From Flavobacterium luteolum (GTDB lineage Bacteria; Bacteroidota; Bacteroidia; Flavobacteriales; Flavobacteriaceae): a DNA stretch of 64,000 bases. The notes beneath the pieces were generated by a model. That model did not search any database. It was not told the origin of the DNA and was given only the letters and a program-made list of their open reading frames with translations. The stretch spans positions 3,830,501 through 3,894,500 of the forward strand of contig NZ_CP114286.1 in the NCBI RefSeq assembly GCF_027111275.1, written 5' to 3'. Shown here piece by piece: positions 15,942 through 24,340 of the stretch (within the stretch, counting starts at the first letter, position 1; the number at the start of each line of letters is the position of its first letter). Both the position numbers and the translations under genes were made by a program.

Positions 15942-16364
15942 TTACTTTTTCAGAAGATCTATTTTCTCATCTGTTTTTTCAATATAAACAGACATTTCAC
16001 TGTATTTCCATTTTCCTCTTTTTTCTCCTACAACAAACAAAGTTGCTTTGCCTTTAGGACCTTTTAGAGGAACTTGTACATCGCAAGCTCGTACATCGTT
16101 GTGTGAAGTAACAACTCCAGAAACCATTCCGTCAGTTTCGATGGGAGATCCGAGTTTTTCAACCACTAATTTATTATTCTCTACAGCAATCATAGATTCT
16201 TTATAGGCTTCAGAATCTTTAAGAACCGAAGTTACTTCATAGAAAATTCCGCCAATAAATAAAGCCGCTAATATGATAAGAGTTAAACATCCGCTGGGAA
16301 TAAGCCATTTCCAGTTTCGGTTTAGCCAGCTTTGTTTTTGTATTAACTCATTAGAATCGTCCAT
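15942..16364 (-). CDS. Coa1-like membrane protein
   Basis: A 140-residue protein with a short cytoplasmic N-terminus (WLNRNWKWLIPSG), one membrane helix at about 24-46 and a soluble domain with DSEAYKESMIAVENNKLVVEKLGSPIE (about residues 50-76) followed by beta strands (GKATLFVVGEKRGKWKYSEM). This helix, the 'A...n..v...lG.p' motif and the beta strands match the Coa1 / Tim21-like family known from cytochrome c oxidase assembly. Here no oxidase genes are nearby, so a role in respiratory assembly is inferred from the family only. The gene appears to stand alone. Confidence 0.8.
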   Translation of the reverse strand: MDDSNELIQKQSWLNRNWKWLIPSGCLTLIILAALFIGGIFYEVTSVLKDSEAYKESMIAVENNKLVVEKLGSPIETDGMVSGVVTSHNDVRACDVQVPLKGPKGKATLFVVGEKRGKWKYSEMSVYIEKTDEKIDLLKK

Positions 16365-16488
16365 AAATCAATTTTTTAGGTGAATGACAAAGCTAAAATA
16401 AGGATAATTTCTTGTTTATTTTATAATTTTTTAATGGAAGGTATTTATGTTCAGTTTTCTATAATTTTGATTTTCTATTAATTGGAAT

Positions 16489-16525
16489 GAAAAAAATCAT
16501 CTCATAACTGTACAAGATGATTTTT
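16489..16525 (-). terminator. Minus-strand terminator hairpin
   Basis: Stem AAAATCATCT/AGATGATTTT with a 12-base loop. On the minus strand the T run (ATTTTTTTC) follows. It lies upstream of the Coa1-like gene with no recognised gene feeding into it. Confidence 0.6.
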
Positions 16526-16767
16526 AGGAAAGCCTTTCAGACTTTAATTAATATGATAATTTAGATTGAGGGTTGTATAGATTTGAATTAAGACGTTATT
16601 TCAAAAGCTGTTAGATCTTCTATGTTGTTCATTTTCATAATAATTAGCTTTTAAATACTGTAAAATTAATGGCAGAATTAAAAAGAACAAAATTCGGCTT
16701 GATTACGAAGAATCTGAACCTTTAAAAGGTTTAAGAATAAATAAGTTAAGATTTTTTACAATTAAAA

Positions 16768-16805
16768 AAGAGAGGATTTGTCAAAAATTGACAAATCCTC
16801 TCTAT
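16768..16805 (-). terminator. Terminator after the L,D-transpeptidase gene
   Basis: Perfect stem GAGAGGATTTGTCAA/TTGACAAATCCTCTC with an AAA loop and a T run on the minus strand. Confidence 0.88.
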
Positions 16806-16822
16806 AATTTATTAGAATTGTA

Positions 16823-18382
16823 TTATTGAGCTACAACTGCATTTTCTGTTATTTGTTTATCATTTTCGTAAACATCTTGAAAGAATCCTATTTCGCCATT
16901 TTCATTTACCAATGAAGTAAAATAAGTGATGAAAATTGGCACTTTTTTAGACAGCTTAAAACTGTTTTCTGTTTTACCAGCCATTGCTTTATCAATTTTT
17001 GCCTGATTCCATTCTGGATAATCTTTCAGCATGGCAACAGCAAGTTCTTTAGCCATTTTAACATTAATACATCCGTGGCTGAAAGTTCTTTTTTCAAAAT
17101 CGAATAAAGTTTTAGATGGCGTATCGTGCATGTAAATATCATCAGAATTTGGAAACATAAATTTTACCAATCCTAAAGAATTATCTGGTCCTGGTTTTTG
17201 TCTTACTTGTCCGTTTACCATTTCCATGTTTTTCGCTGCTAGATAATTAGGATCTTCAGCCATTTTAGATTTCAACTCATTTTGCACAATACTTTGAGGT
17301 ACTGTCCAATATGGGCTAAAAACAATTCGATCAATTTCTCCATTAAAAATGGTTGTTTTGGTTAAAGGTGCACCAACAAATACGGGTGAAGTCAAAACTA
17401 TTTTTCCGTTCTTAACATAAAACAATTCATAAGAAGGAACATTTACCAAAACATATTCATCGCTGGCAGCAATTTTGGCCGAAATCTCACGGCATCTTTC
17501 CATGTTAAGTTTTAAAGTCGCCACTTTATCTTCAAGCGGAATATTCATTTCGTTAATGTGTTCTTCTGCCAAAATATAATTAGGTTTAAATCCGTTACGG
17601 ACTTTATATTTCATTACAGCGTCCATCAATTCACGATCATAAATATCGCTTTTAGAATCTGTTTTTAAATCGCCTAACAAATACAGACGAGTTCTAACTT
17701 GCGAAATAGTGCTAGAAACCGCATCTGGACGTAACTCTTTATAAGGTGATTCTGCCGGAACAATTGGTTTATATTTGCTAGATTTTTCTAATCTTTTATA
17801 TTTTTTTAGAGCATCTTGCAATTTGTAATACTGGTCAAATTCTACTTTTTCATTTGAGGCAACTGCTGTTGTTTCTGCTTCTTCTAATGTGCTGTAGTTT
17901 AAGAAATCTTTCAGCATGCTATCATAAGCTAATTTTTTCTTGTCGGCATTACTTTTCTTAGTGTACACTATATATAATGAACTCAAAAGCATATCTGCGT
18001 CAGTTTTAGAAAGAGTGCTTTTATCTGATGAAGCATCAAATAGTTGGTCTATTTCTTTTTGATAAGGAATAATTAAATCATCTGTTTTTTTTGCTTTTTC
18101 GTACAAAACAGAACCAAATTCGTTGATTTCGTTTTCATCAAACCAGATAGATCCAAGAGTTCTGTTTTTATACAAAGACATGACATCTGATTTATATTTT
18201 TTTAAATCCGAATATCTTTTAAAGAAGTCGTTCGAGATTTCGTCTACATCATTTTGATTGTGGTAAACAGTTAAATGATTTGAAGTTTTTTTATAGGTAA
18301 GATTGTTTTTTTCAATACTGTTAAAAGAAAATACAAAAAAACTCAAACTTAAAATGACGGTGAATGAATATAATGTTTTCAT
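16823..18382 (-). CDS. L,D-transpeptidase (YcbB/YkuD type)
   Basis: A 519-residue exported enzyme. It has a signal peptide (LYSFTVILSLSFFVFSFNS), a long helical scaffold region (about residues 40-250), a peptidoglycan-binding-like helical stretch (YDRELMDAVMKYKVRNGFKPN, about 247-267) and a YkuD catalytic domain (about 300-480). The catalytic signature is HDTPSKTLFDFEKRTFSHGCINV, with the nucleophilic Cys in SHGC preceded by the conserved His-containing MHDTP. The enzymes form 3-3 cross-links or attach proteins to peptidoglycan via meso-DAP. The layout matches E. coli YcbB/LdtD-like proteins. It is monocistronic, with its own terminator and a 294-bp upstream region shared with the divergent icmF gene. 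Confidence 0.93.
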   Translation of the reverse strand: MKTLYSFTVILSLSFFVFSFNSIEKNNLTYKKTSNHLTVYHNQNDVDEISNDFFKRYSDLKKYKSDVMSLYKNRTLGSIWFDENEINEFGSVLYEKAKKTDDLIIPYQKEIDQLFDASSDKSTLSKTDADMLLSSLYIVYTKKSNADKKKLAYDSMLKDFLNYSTLEEAETTAVASNEKVEFDQYYKLQDALKKYKRLEKSSKYKPIVPAESPYKELRPDAVSSTISQVRTRLYLLGDLKTDSKSDIYDRELMDAVMKYKVRNGFKPNYILAEEHINEMNIPLEDKVATLKLNMERCREISAKIAASDEYVLVNVPSYELFYVKNGKIVLTSPVFVGAPLTKTTIFNGEIDRIVFSPYWTVPQSIVQNELKSKMAEDPNYLAAKNMEMVNGQVRQKPGPDNSLGLVKFMFPNSDDIYMHDTPSKTLFDFEKRTFSHGCINVKMAKELAVAMLKDYPEWNQAKIDKAMAGKTENSFKLSKKVPIFITYFTSLVNENGEIGFFQDVYENDKQITENAVVAQ

Positions 18383-18676
18383 TTTTTTAATTTTTACGTT
18401 ATTACTTTTCTACGTAAGTTTTAGGTAAAAATTTGGGGCTTTTCTACACTGCTAAATTACTATTAGAGAGCTCGAAACATGTTTCCTGATTTTATTTAAA
18501 TGTTGCGAAATTGCCATGTCTTTAAGCTTTCTTTAACTTATATCAATTAGTAGCAAGAATTGTTACCTTTATATTGAAGAAAAAATATTTTCTTTTTTAT
18601 TAACATAATGTTATTTGACTGATCAAATATTAAAATAATTTGTACATTGGTCGCTTAAAATTATCATATTCATAAA

Positions 18677-21600
18677 ATGGAACAACAAATACCATATATT
18701 CCTAAAAATAAAGTAAGAATTGTCACTGCTGCTTCACTTTTTGATGGTCATGATGCTGCCATCAATATTATGCGTCGAATTATTCAGTCAACAGGGGTTG
18801 AAGTAATTCATCTTGGTCATGACAGAAGTGTAGAAGAAGTGGTGAATACCGCTATTCAGGAAGATGCCAATGCTATTGCAATGACTTCATACCAAGGTGG
18901 TCACAACGAATACTTTAAATATATGTATGATTTGCTTCGCGAAAAAGGAGCAGGCCACATTAAAATCTTCGGTGGTGGAGGTGGTGTAATTCTTCCTAGC
19001 GAAATTTCAGAATTGCATGAATATGGTATTACAAGAATTTATTCTCCAGACGATGGCCGTTCTTTAGGACTTCAAGGAATGATTAACGATTTAGTACAGC
19101 GAGCTGATTTTCCTATTGGAGATAAACTGAACGGAGAAATCGATCATATCGAAAATAAAATTCCTACCGCAATTGCACGTTTAATTTCTGCAGCCGAAAA
19201 CTTCCCAGAAATTGCAAAACCAGTTTTTGATAAAATTCACGAAAGCAATGCTTCTTCAAAAATTCCAGTTTTAGGAATAACAGGAACGGGAGGAGCAGGA
19301 AAATCTTCTTTGGTTGACGAATTGGTTCGCCGATTTTTAATTGATTTTCCAGAAAAAACAATCGGATTAATTTCTGTCGATCCTTCTAAGAGAAAAACCG
19401 GAGGAGCGCTTTTAGGAGACAGAATCCGTATGAATGCTATTAATAATTCTCGTGTTTATATGCGTTCATTGGCGACACGTCAATCAAATTTGGCTTTGTC
19501 TAAATATGTAGCCGAAGCGATTCAGGTTTTAAAAGCTGCAAAATACGATTTGATTATTCTGGAAACTTCAGGAATTGGTCAGTCTGATACTGAAATTATG
19601 GATCATTCTGATGTTTCTTTATATGTGATGACGCCAGAGTTTGGAGCTGCAACACAATTGGAAAAAATCGACATGCTTGATTTTGCCGATTTAGTGGCTT
19701 TAAACAAATTTGATAAACGCGGCGCTTTAGACGCTTTACGCGATGTAAAAAAACAATATCAAAGAAACCATAATCTTTGGGATAAAAGCCCAGACGAAAT
19801 GCCAGTTTTCGGAACAATTGCTTCGCAGTTTAACGATCCGGGAATGAACACGCTTTATAAAGCAATTATGGATAAAGTGGTTGAAAAAACGGCTTCTGAT
19901 TTGAAATCGACTTTTGAAATCACTAAAGAAATGAGCGAGAAAATCTTCGTGATTCCGCCGGGAAGAACGCGTTATTTATCTGAAATTGCAGAGAATAACA
20001 GATCTTATGACGAAATCGCACTTTCGCAGCAAAAAGTAGCGCAGAAATTATACGGAATTTTCAAAACCATCGAATCGGTTTCTGGGAAAGTGCCTCAAAT
20101 AAATAAAGCTGGAATCGACGATTCTACAGTTTTACCAAGCGGAATTCAAGAACACGACGAAAACAGAATCTTTTTAAATCTTTTACTGAATCAATTCGAT
20201 AAAGTAAAAATGGATTTAGATCCCTACAATTGGGAAATTATTCTGAATTGGGATGAAAAAGTAGCGAAATACAAAAATCCAGTTTACTCCTTTAAAGTAC
20301 GTGATAAAGAAATCAAGATTGCAACACATTCTGAAAGTTTATCACATTTACAGATTCCGAAAATTGCTTTGCCTAAATATGAAGGTTGGGGTGATATTCT
20401 GCGTTGGAATTTACAGGAAAATGTTCCTGGAGAATTTCCGTTTGCTTCTGGATTATATCCGTTTAAACGTGAAGGCGAAGATCCGTCGAGAATGTTTGCC
20501 GGCGAGGGCGGACCAGAAAGAACCAACAAACGTTTTCATTATGTAAGTGCAGGAATGCCAGCAAAACGTCTTTCGACTGCTTTTGACAGTGTTACTTTAT
20601 ACGGAAACGATCCAGATTTGCGTCCAGATATTTACGGGAAAATTGGAAATGCAGGAGTTTCAATCTGCTGTTTAGATGATGCGAAGAAACTATATTCAGG
20701 TTTCGATTTGGTTCATGCTTTAACTTCGGTAAGTATGACGATTAATGGACCTGCGCCAATGCTGTTAGGTTTCTTTATGAACGCGGCAATCGATCAGCAA
20801 TGTGAGATTTACATCAAAGCAAATGATTTAGAAAAAGAAGTTGAAGCTAAAATCAACAAATTATATAAAGACAAAGGAATCGAAAGACCGAAGTACCAAG
20901 GCGAACTTCCTGCTGGAAATAACGGATTAGGATTAATGCTTTTGGGTGTTACGGGAGATCAGGTTTTACCATTGGACGTTTATAACGAAATAAAAGTAAA
21001 AACGTTAGCTCAAGTTCGTGGAACGGTTCAGGCTGATATTTTAAAAGAAGATCAGGCGCAAAATACTTGTATTTTCTCAACTGAATTTGCTTTGCGATTA
21101 ATGGGCGACGTTCAGGAATATTTTATTACTAAAAACGTTCGTAATTTCTATTCGGTTTCTATTTCAGGATATCATATTGCAGAGGCAGGAGCAAACCCAA
21201 TTACGCAATTGGCATTTACGCTTTCAAATGGTTTCACTTATGTGGAATATTATTTGAGCCGTGGAATGAACATCAACGATTTTGGACCAAATTTATCTTT
21301 CTTTTTCTCAAACGGAGTAGATCCAGAATATTCAGTTATTGGACGTGTGGCGCGTAAAATTTGGGCAAAAGCCATGAAAAATAAATACGGAGCCAACGAA
21401 AGAGCACAAATGCTGAAATATCATATTCAAACTTCTGGACGTTCGTTACACGCGCAGGAAATTGATTTCAACGATATTAGAACAACTTTACAAGCTTTAT
21501 ACGCGATTTATGACAACTGTAATTCATTGCACACAAATGCTTACGATGAAGCGATTACAACGCCAACAGAAGAATCTGTACGTCGTGCAATGGCAATTCA

Positions 21601-22117
21601 GCTGATTATTAATAAAGAATTAGGTTTAGCGAAAAACGAAAACCCAATTCAAGGTTCATTCATCATCGAAGAATTGACTGATTTAGTTGAAGCAGCTGTT
21701 CTTCAAGAATTCGACAGAATTACAGAGCGTGGAGGAGTTCTTGGCGCAATGGAAACGATGTACCAGCGTTCTAAAATTCAGGAAGAAAGTTTGTATTACG
21801 AAACTTTAAAACACAATGGCGATTTTCCAATTGTGGGTGTAAATACTTTCCTGAGTTCAAAAGGTTCGCCAACGGTAATTCCGGCTGAGGTTATTCGCGC
21901 AACCGAGGAAGAAAAACAATATCAAATTACGATGTTGGATAACTTGCACAATTTCCACGAAGCAAAAGTAAACGAGCATTTGAATACCTTACAGCAAGCC
22001 GCTATTAAAAACGAAAATTTGTTCGATCATTTAATGGAAGCTACAAAAGTTTGTTCTTTGGGTCAGATTACTTCGGCGTTGTTTGAAGTTGGTGGGCAGT
22101 ATAGGAGAAATATGTAA
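18677..22117 (+). CDS. icmF: Fused isobutyryl-CoA mutase IcmF
   Basis: Adenosylcobalamin-dependent mutase that interconverts isobutyryl-CoA and n-butyryl-CoA (some act on pivalyl/isovaleryl-CoA), fused to its own G-protein chaperone. Order in 1146 residues: B12-binding domain at about 12-145 with the His ligand in FDGHDAAIN; MeaI-type GTPase at about 190-415 with P-loop [31 protein letters not shown] and NKFD; linker; and a TIM-barrel mutase domain at about 570-1146 with [11 protein letters not shown] and [13 protein letters not shown]. Phe in place of the tyrosine of methylmalonyl-CoA mutase (LYPFKR) supports IcmF. It is full length. It is likely driven from its own promoter in the 294 bp shared with the divergent L,D-transpeptidase gene and is followed by a terminator. 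Confidence 0.95.
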   Translation: MEQQIPYIPKNKVRIVTAASLFDGHDAAINIMRRIIQSTGVEVIHLGHDRSVEEVVNTAIQEDANAIAMTSYQGGHNEYFKYMYDLLREKGAGHIKIFGGGGGVILPSEISELHEYGITRIYSPDDGRSLGLQGMINDLVQRADFPIGDKLNGEIDHIENKIPTAIARLISAAENFPEIAKPVFDKIHESNASSKIPVLGITGTGGAGKSSLVDELVRRFLIDFPEKTIGLISVDPSKRKTGGALLGDRIRMNAINNSRVYMRSLATRQSNLALSKYVAEAIQVLKAAKYDLIILETSGIGQSDTEIMDHSDVSLYVMTPEFGAATQLEKIDMLDFADLVALNKFDKRGALDALRDVKKQYQRNHNLWDKSPDEMPVFGTIASQFNDPGMNTLYKAIMDKVVEKTASDLKSTFEITKEMSEKIFVIPPGRTRYLSEIAENNRSYDEIALSQQKVAQKLYGIFKTIESVSGKVPQINKAGIDDSTVLPSGIQEHDENRIFLNLLLNQFDKVKMDLDPYNWEIILNWDEKVAKYKNPVYSFKVRDKEIKIATHSESLSHLQIPKIALPKYEGWGDILRWNLQENVPGEFPFASGLYPFKREGEDPSRMFAGEGGPERTNKRFHYVSAGMPAKRLSTAFDSVTLYGNDPDLRPDIYGKIGNAGVSICCLDDAKKLYSGFDLVHALTSVSMTINGPAPMLLGFFMNAAIDQQCEIYIKANDLEKEVEAKINKLYKDKGIERPKYQGELPAGNNGLGLMLLGVTGDQVLPLDVYNEIKVKTLAQVRGTVQADILKEDQAQNTCIFSTEFALRLMGDVQEYFITKNVRNFYSVSISGYHIAEAGANPITQLAFTLSNGFTYVEYYLSRGMNINDFGPNLSFFFSNGVDPEYSVIGRVARKIWAKAMKNKYGANERAQMLKYHIQTSGRSLHAQEIDFNDIRTTLQALYAIYDNCNSLHTNAYDEAITTPTEESVRRAMAIQLIINKELGLAKNENPIQGSFIIEELTDLVEAAVLQEFDRITERGGVLGAMETMYQRSKIQEESLYYETLKHNGDFPIVGVNTFLSSKGSPTVIPAEVIRATEEEKQYQITMLDNLHNFHEAKVNEHLNTLQQAAIKNENLFDHLMEATKVCSLGQITSALFEVGGQYRRNM

Positions 22118-22142
22118 TCTTTGATTTTTTTAATGATATGGA

Positions 22143-22173
22143 AAACCTCTCAAGATTATTGGGAGGTTTTTTT
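22143..22173 (+). terminator. Terminator after icmF
   Basis: Stem AAACCTCTC/GGGAGGTTT followed by TTTTT. The same AAACCTCTC stem is reused in terminators at 23.6, 24.25 and 26.65 kb. Confidence 0.8.
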
Positions 22174-22186
22174 ATTAGAAATTTTC

Positions 22187-22392
22187 CAATAAGGCCAAAG
22201 GCCTAAAAGCATTTTAGCATTGGGCAAACGCCCAATGTCTGTAATAGGATTGAATAAGAAAGCCCTGAAAGGGTGTAAGCAATTAGATGACAAGAATGTC
22301 TATTGCCCTTTCAGGGCTTCGAGTTGTATTGAGTTTTAGCTAATAGGGCGTTGCCCTATTTTGGAGCTGTTAGCCTTTCAGGCTTTTTTATG
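22187..22392. repeat. Cluster of nested REP-like palindromes
   Basis: Five hairpins in about 200 bp: AAGGCCAAAGGCCT; GCATTGGGCAAACGCCCAATG (22218-22237); AGCCCTGAAAGGG with CCCTTTCAGGGCT (22261-22318); AATAGGGCGTTGCCCTATT (22342-22360); and AGCCTTTCAGGCTTTTTT (22372-22390). The words are related to each other (GCCCTGAAAGGG, GGGCGTTGCCC). No gene is present. Confidence 0.8.
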
Positions 22393-22459
22393 CAGACTTT
22401 TAAGAATCTAAACCTCTCAATAAATTCTATTAAAAAAGTAGTTCACTAATGCCCCGATA

Positions 22460-22513
22460 GCGCGAGCGTCTCGCTCGTGAACGCAAAGTAATGCACGAGC
22501 GAGACGCTCGCGC
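22460..22513. repeat. GC-rich inverted repeat
   Basis: Arms GCGCGAGCGTCTCGCTCGTG and CACGAGCGAGACGCTCGCGC are perfect 20-bp complements around a 14-base A-rich loop. Each arm is itself partly palindromic (GAGCGTCTCGCTC). The composition is much more GC-rich than the surroundings. Confidence 0.88.
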
Positions 22514-22538
22514 CAGCAAAAAAATCCTATTATCAAAT

Positions 22539-22616
22539 ATAGCCCGTGGTTTCAACCACGGGTACACAATCGGAGCAAGACAATATTACGTTCCCGTGGT
22601 TGAAACCACGGGCTAT
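22539..22616. repeat. Double palindrome CCCGTGGTTTCAACCACGGG
   Basis: Each 24-bp arm (22539-22562, 22593-22616) is internally palindromic, and the two arms are also complementary to each other, so either two small hairpins or one long stem can form. It lies directly downstream of the minus-strand hypothetical gene. Confidence 0.88.
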
Positions 22617-22649
22617 GTCTATATCGTTTTTGAATAGCAAAGAAGAAAA

Positions 22650-22964
22650 TCACTCAACAACCTCCCCAACAAACCCCAAAAACTCCATTTCATCCATAGG
22701 AAACAAATGCAGAATCGTTTCCAAAATCAACGAAACATTAATAGTTGTACTTTTATCTGCTTTAGAAAAATTATGCATATCATTATCAAGTGCCAGAATA
22801 CATAATTTTAATAAATCGGTAATAAGACAACCGAGTTCTAAATAATTGACAACCTTAAATTGCGCGGTAAAAGAATTGGCTTCGTTGGTTGGTTTTAGCG
22901 TTGTAAAATACTGAGCGGTTAATTTTTGCAGTTTTTGTAGCTTTTCTGTTTCGTTAGTTTCCAT
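22650..22964 (-). CDS. Hypothetical protein
   Basis: A 104-residue protein that I do not recognise. It is predicted mostly helical, without signal peptide or long membrane segment. The middle is rich in leucine and cysteine (NYLELGCLITDLLKLCILALDNDMHNF) and the C-terminus is acidic (MDEMEFLGFVGEVVE). It is divergent from the XRE regulator at 23158, and the roughly 190 bp between them probably contain both promoters, so the regulator may control it. Coding is favoured over the overlapping plus-strand frame because that frame begins inside a palindromic repeat. Small accessory gene; no family assigned. Confidence 0.6.
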   Translation of the reverse strand: METNETEKLQKLQKLTAQYFTTLKPTNEANSFTAQFKVVNYLELGCLITDLLKLCILALDNDMHNFSKADKSTTINVSLILETILHLFPMDEMEFLGFVGEVVE

Positions 22965-23157
22965 AAGGCGTATATTTTTAATTAGTTTACAATTTGACTT
23001 TTACAAAATTATTATAAGAAAAATTGTACTTTTGTTTGATTCGGCGAAGGAAGAAATAGATTTTGCTGTACCAAATCATTTTTTACTGTATCGCATGGCA
23101 AAAAAATCTGTTTTTTACATTTTACCGATTTTGAGACTTTATTATTATCTTTGAATT

Positions 23158-23571
23158 ATGAGCACACTAACAAAACCAAATCATATAGGGCGAAAAATAA
23201 GCCGTATTCGTGAACTTCGTGATATGAAACAAGAAGCTTTGGCGCAGGCTTTAGGAACAAACCAACAAGCGATTTCGGCTATGGAAAACAGCGAAACCAT
23301 TGATGACGAAAAACTTGTTGAGGTTGCAAAAGCACTTGGTGTAACCGTTGAAGCAATTAAGAATTTTTCAGACGAAGCTGCAATTAATTATTTCAATAGT
23401 TTTAATGAAGCGGTTCATAATAGTCATTTTGGAAATAATAATCATTGTACTTTCAATCCATTAGATAAATTAATGGAAACGGTAGAAGAAAATAAAAAGC
23501 TTTACGAGCGTTTGCTTCAATCAGAAAAAGATAAAATAGAATATTTAGAAAAATTGCTAAAAGATAAATAG
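23158..23571 (+). CDS. XRE family transcriptional regulator
   Basis: A 137-residue protein with an N-terminal HTH_3 DNA-binding domain (residues 8-65): GRKISRIRELRDMKQEALAQALGTNQQAISAMENSE, in which the recognition helix is TNQQAISAMEN. The C-terminal part (residues 95-137) is a likely coiled coil (METVEENKKLYERLLQSEKD), which would support dimerisation or partner binding. A TANNTTTG box (TATCTTTG, 23146-23153) ends only four bases before the ATG, so the mRNA may have almost no leader. It is divergent from a hypothetical gene and followed by a terminator. The target is unknown; the neighbouring divergent gene is the obvious candidate. Confidence 0.9.
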   Translation: MSTLTKPNHIGRKISRIRELRDMKQEALAQALGTNQQAISAMENSETIDDEKLVEVAKALGVTVEAIKNFSDEAAINYFNSFNEAVHNSHFGNNNHCTFNPLDKLMETVEENKKLYERLLQSEKDKIEYLEKLLKDK

Positions 23572-23590
23572 TAAGCTTTTTAAGAATATA

Positions 23591-23620
23591 GAAACCTCTC
23601 AGAAATGAGAGGTTTTTTAT
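23591..23620 (+). terminator. Terminator after the XRE gene
   Basis: Stem AAACCTCTCA/TGAGAGGTTT with a GAAA-type loop and a T run. Confidence 0.85.
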
Positions 23621-23777
23621 TTTACAAAAAAATATCGTTTTACGGCTTTCCTCAATTTAGAAGAAATTTGTTTGTATATATTAGCAACCAGAAAAATAGA
23701 GATGAAAAGCTTTCTGGGAAAGGCAAATCAATTATAAAAACCAAAAACTATATATAACCTCAAAAATTAATTTTTAA

Positions 23778-24221
23778 ATGAAAAAAAGCATTTTTATTTT
23801 AGGATTGCTATTTATTACAAGCTTGAGTTTTTGCCAGACCAAGGTTAAGCAAGACATAAAAGCAACTAATAAAACAGAAAACAAAACATACGACTCAAAA
23901 CTTTTTGGATGCTGGAAAGGCTCTGAAACAGGACAGCAGCAAGATGGTGTAAGTAAATATTGGGTTTCATGCCGTTTTGAAAACGGAACTAGTACTTTAT
24001 TATTTGTTGTAATTTATCCAAGCGGTAAAGTCGATCAAACAACTGAAAATGGCAAATGGTGGGTTGAAAACGGAAAGTATTATGAATTACATAACTACGA
24101 TGGCGTAATTGATGTTTACGATTATCAAGTTACAGAAGAAGGAGTTAATTTTCAATCGGTTGAATTAATGGGAAAAATGGACAATACTTATAAATTTACC
24201 GATTATAAAATTGCTGATTAA
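23778..24221 (+). CDS. Secreted lipocalin-like hypothetical protein
   Basis: A 147-residue exported protein with signal peptide MKKSIFILGLLFITSLSFCQ. The mature part begins after a lysine-rich linker and shows the sequence SKLFGCWKGSETGQQ, then alternating strands (YWVSCRFENGTSTLLFVVIY, NGKWWVENGKYYELHNY) and ends NTYKFTDYKI. A short N-terminal 'GxWxG' followed by about eight strands resembles small lipocalin-like or DUF-type barrels of Bacteroidetes, but I cannot name a family. Two cysteines (positions about 44 and 64) could form a disulphide. It has its own terminator and is probably monocistronic. Confidence 0.65.
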   Translation: MKKSIFILGLLFITSLSFCQTKVKQDIKATNKTENKTYDSKLFGCWKGSETGQQQDGVSKYWVSCRFENGTSTLLFVVIYPSGKVDQTTENGKWWVENGKYYELHNYDGVIDVYDYQVTEEGVNFQSVELMGKMDNTYKFTDYKIAD

Positions 24222-24251
24222 GTGAAATTGAAAGATTATAATTTAATAGAA

Positions 24252-24280
24252 AAATCTCTCAGAAATGAGAGGTTTTTTTG
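24252..24280 (+). terminator. Terminator after the lipocalin-like gene
   Basis: Stem AATCTCTCA/TGAGAGGTT, followed by a T run. Nearly the same hairpin as at 23591. Confidence 0.82.
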
Positions 24281-24340
24281 TTCATCTATTTTATACTTAT
24301 ATATTTACTTTTAATAAAAAAAACTTGCTAAACAAACCAA

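Larger units (their letters stand above)
16365..16822. other. Intergenic region of 458 bp with two minus-strand terminators
   Basis: A hairpin at 16489-16525 and the terminator at 16768-16805 are the only strong features. Between them lies a possible 16-codon reading frame on the minus strand (16588-16638, MKMNNIEDLTAFEITS) with an A/T-rich leader and the first hairpin 60 bp after its stop. I cannot support it as a gene. Confidence 0.5.

Noticed and set aside
15866..16057. Plus-strand frame of 63 codons
   Set aside because: Overlaps the 3' end of the Coa1-like gene on the other strand; hydrophobic Phe/Leu-rich product typical of antisense A/T-rich DNA.
22460..22616. Insertion sequence ends
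   Set aside because: Perfect inverted repeats are present but only 14-30 bp apart, with no transposase gene and no target duplication visible.
22546..22845. Plus-strand frame of 99 codons opposite the hypothetical gene at 22650-22964
   Set aside because: It begins inside the CCCGTGG palindrome and its product is low-complexity Ser/Asn-rich; the minus-strand gene has better composition and a divergent promoter region.
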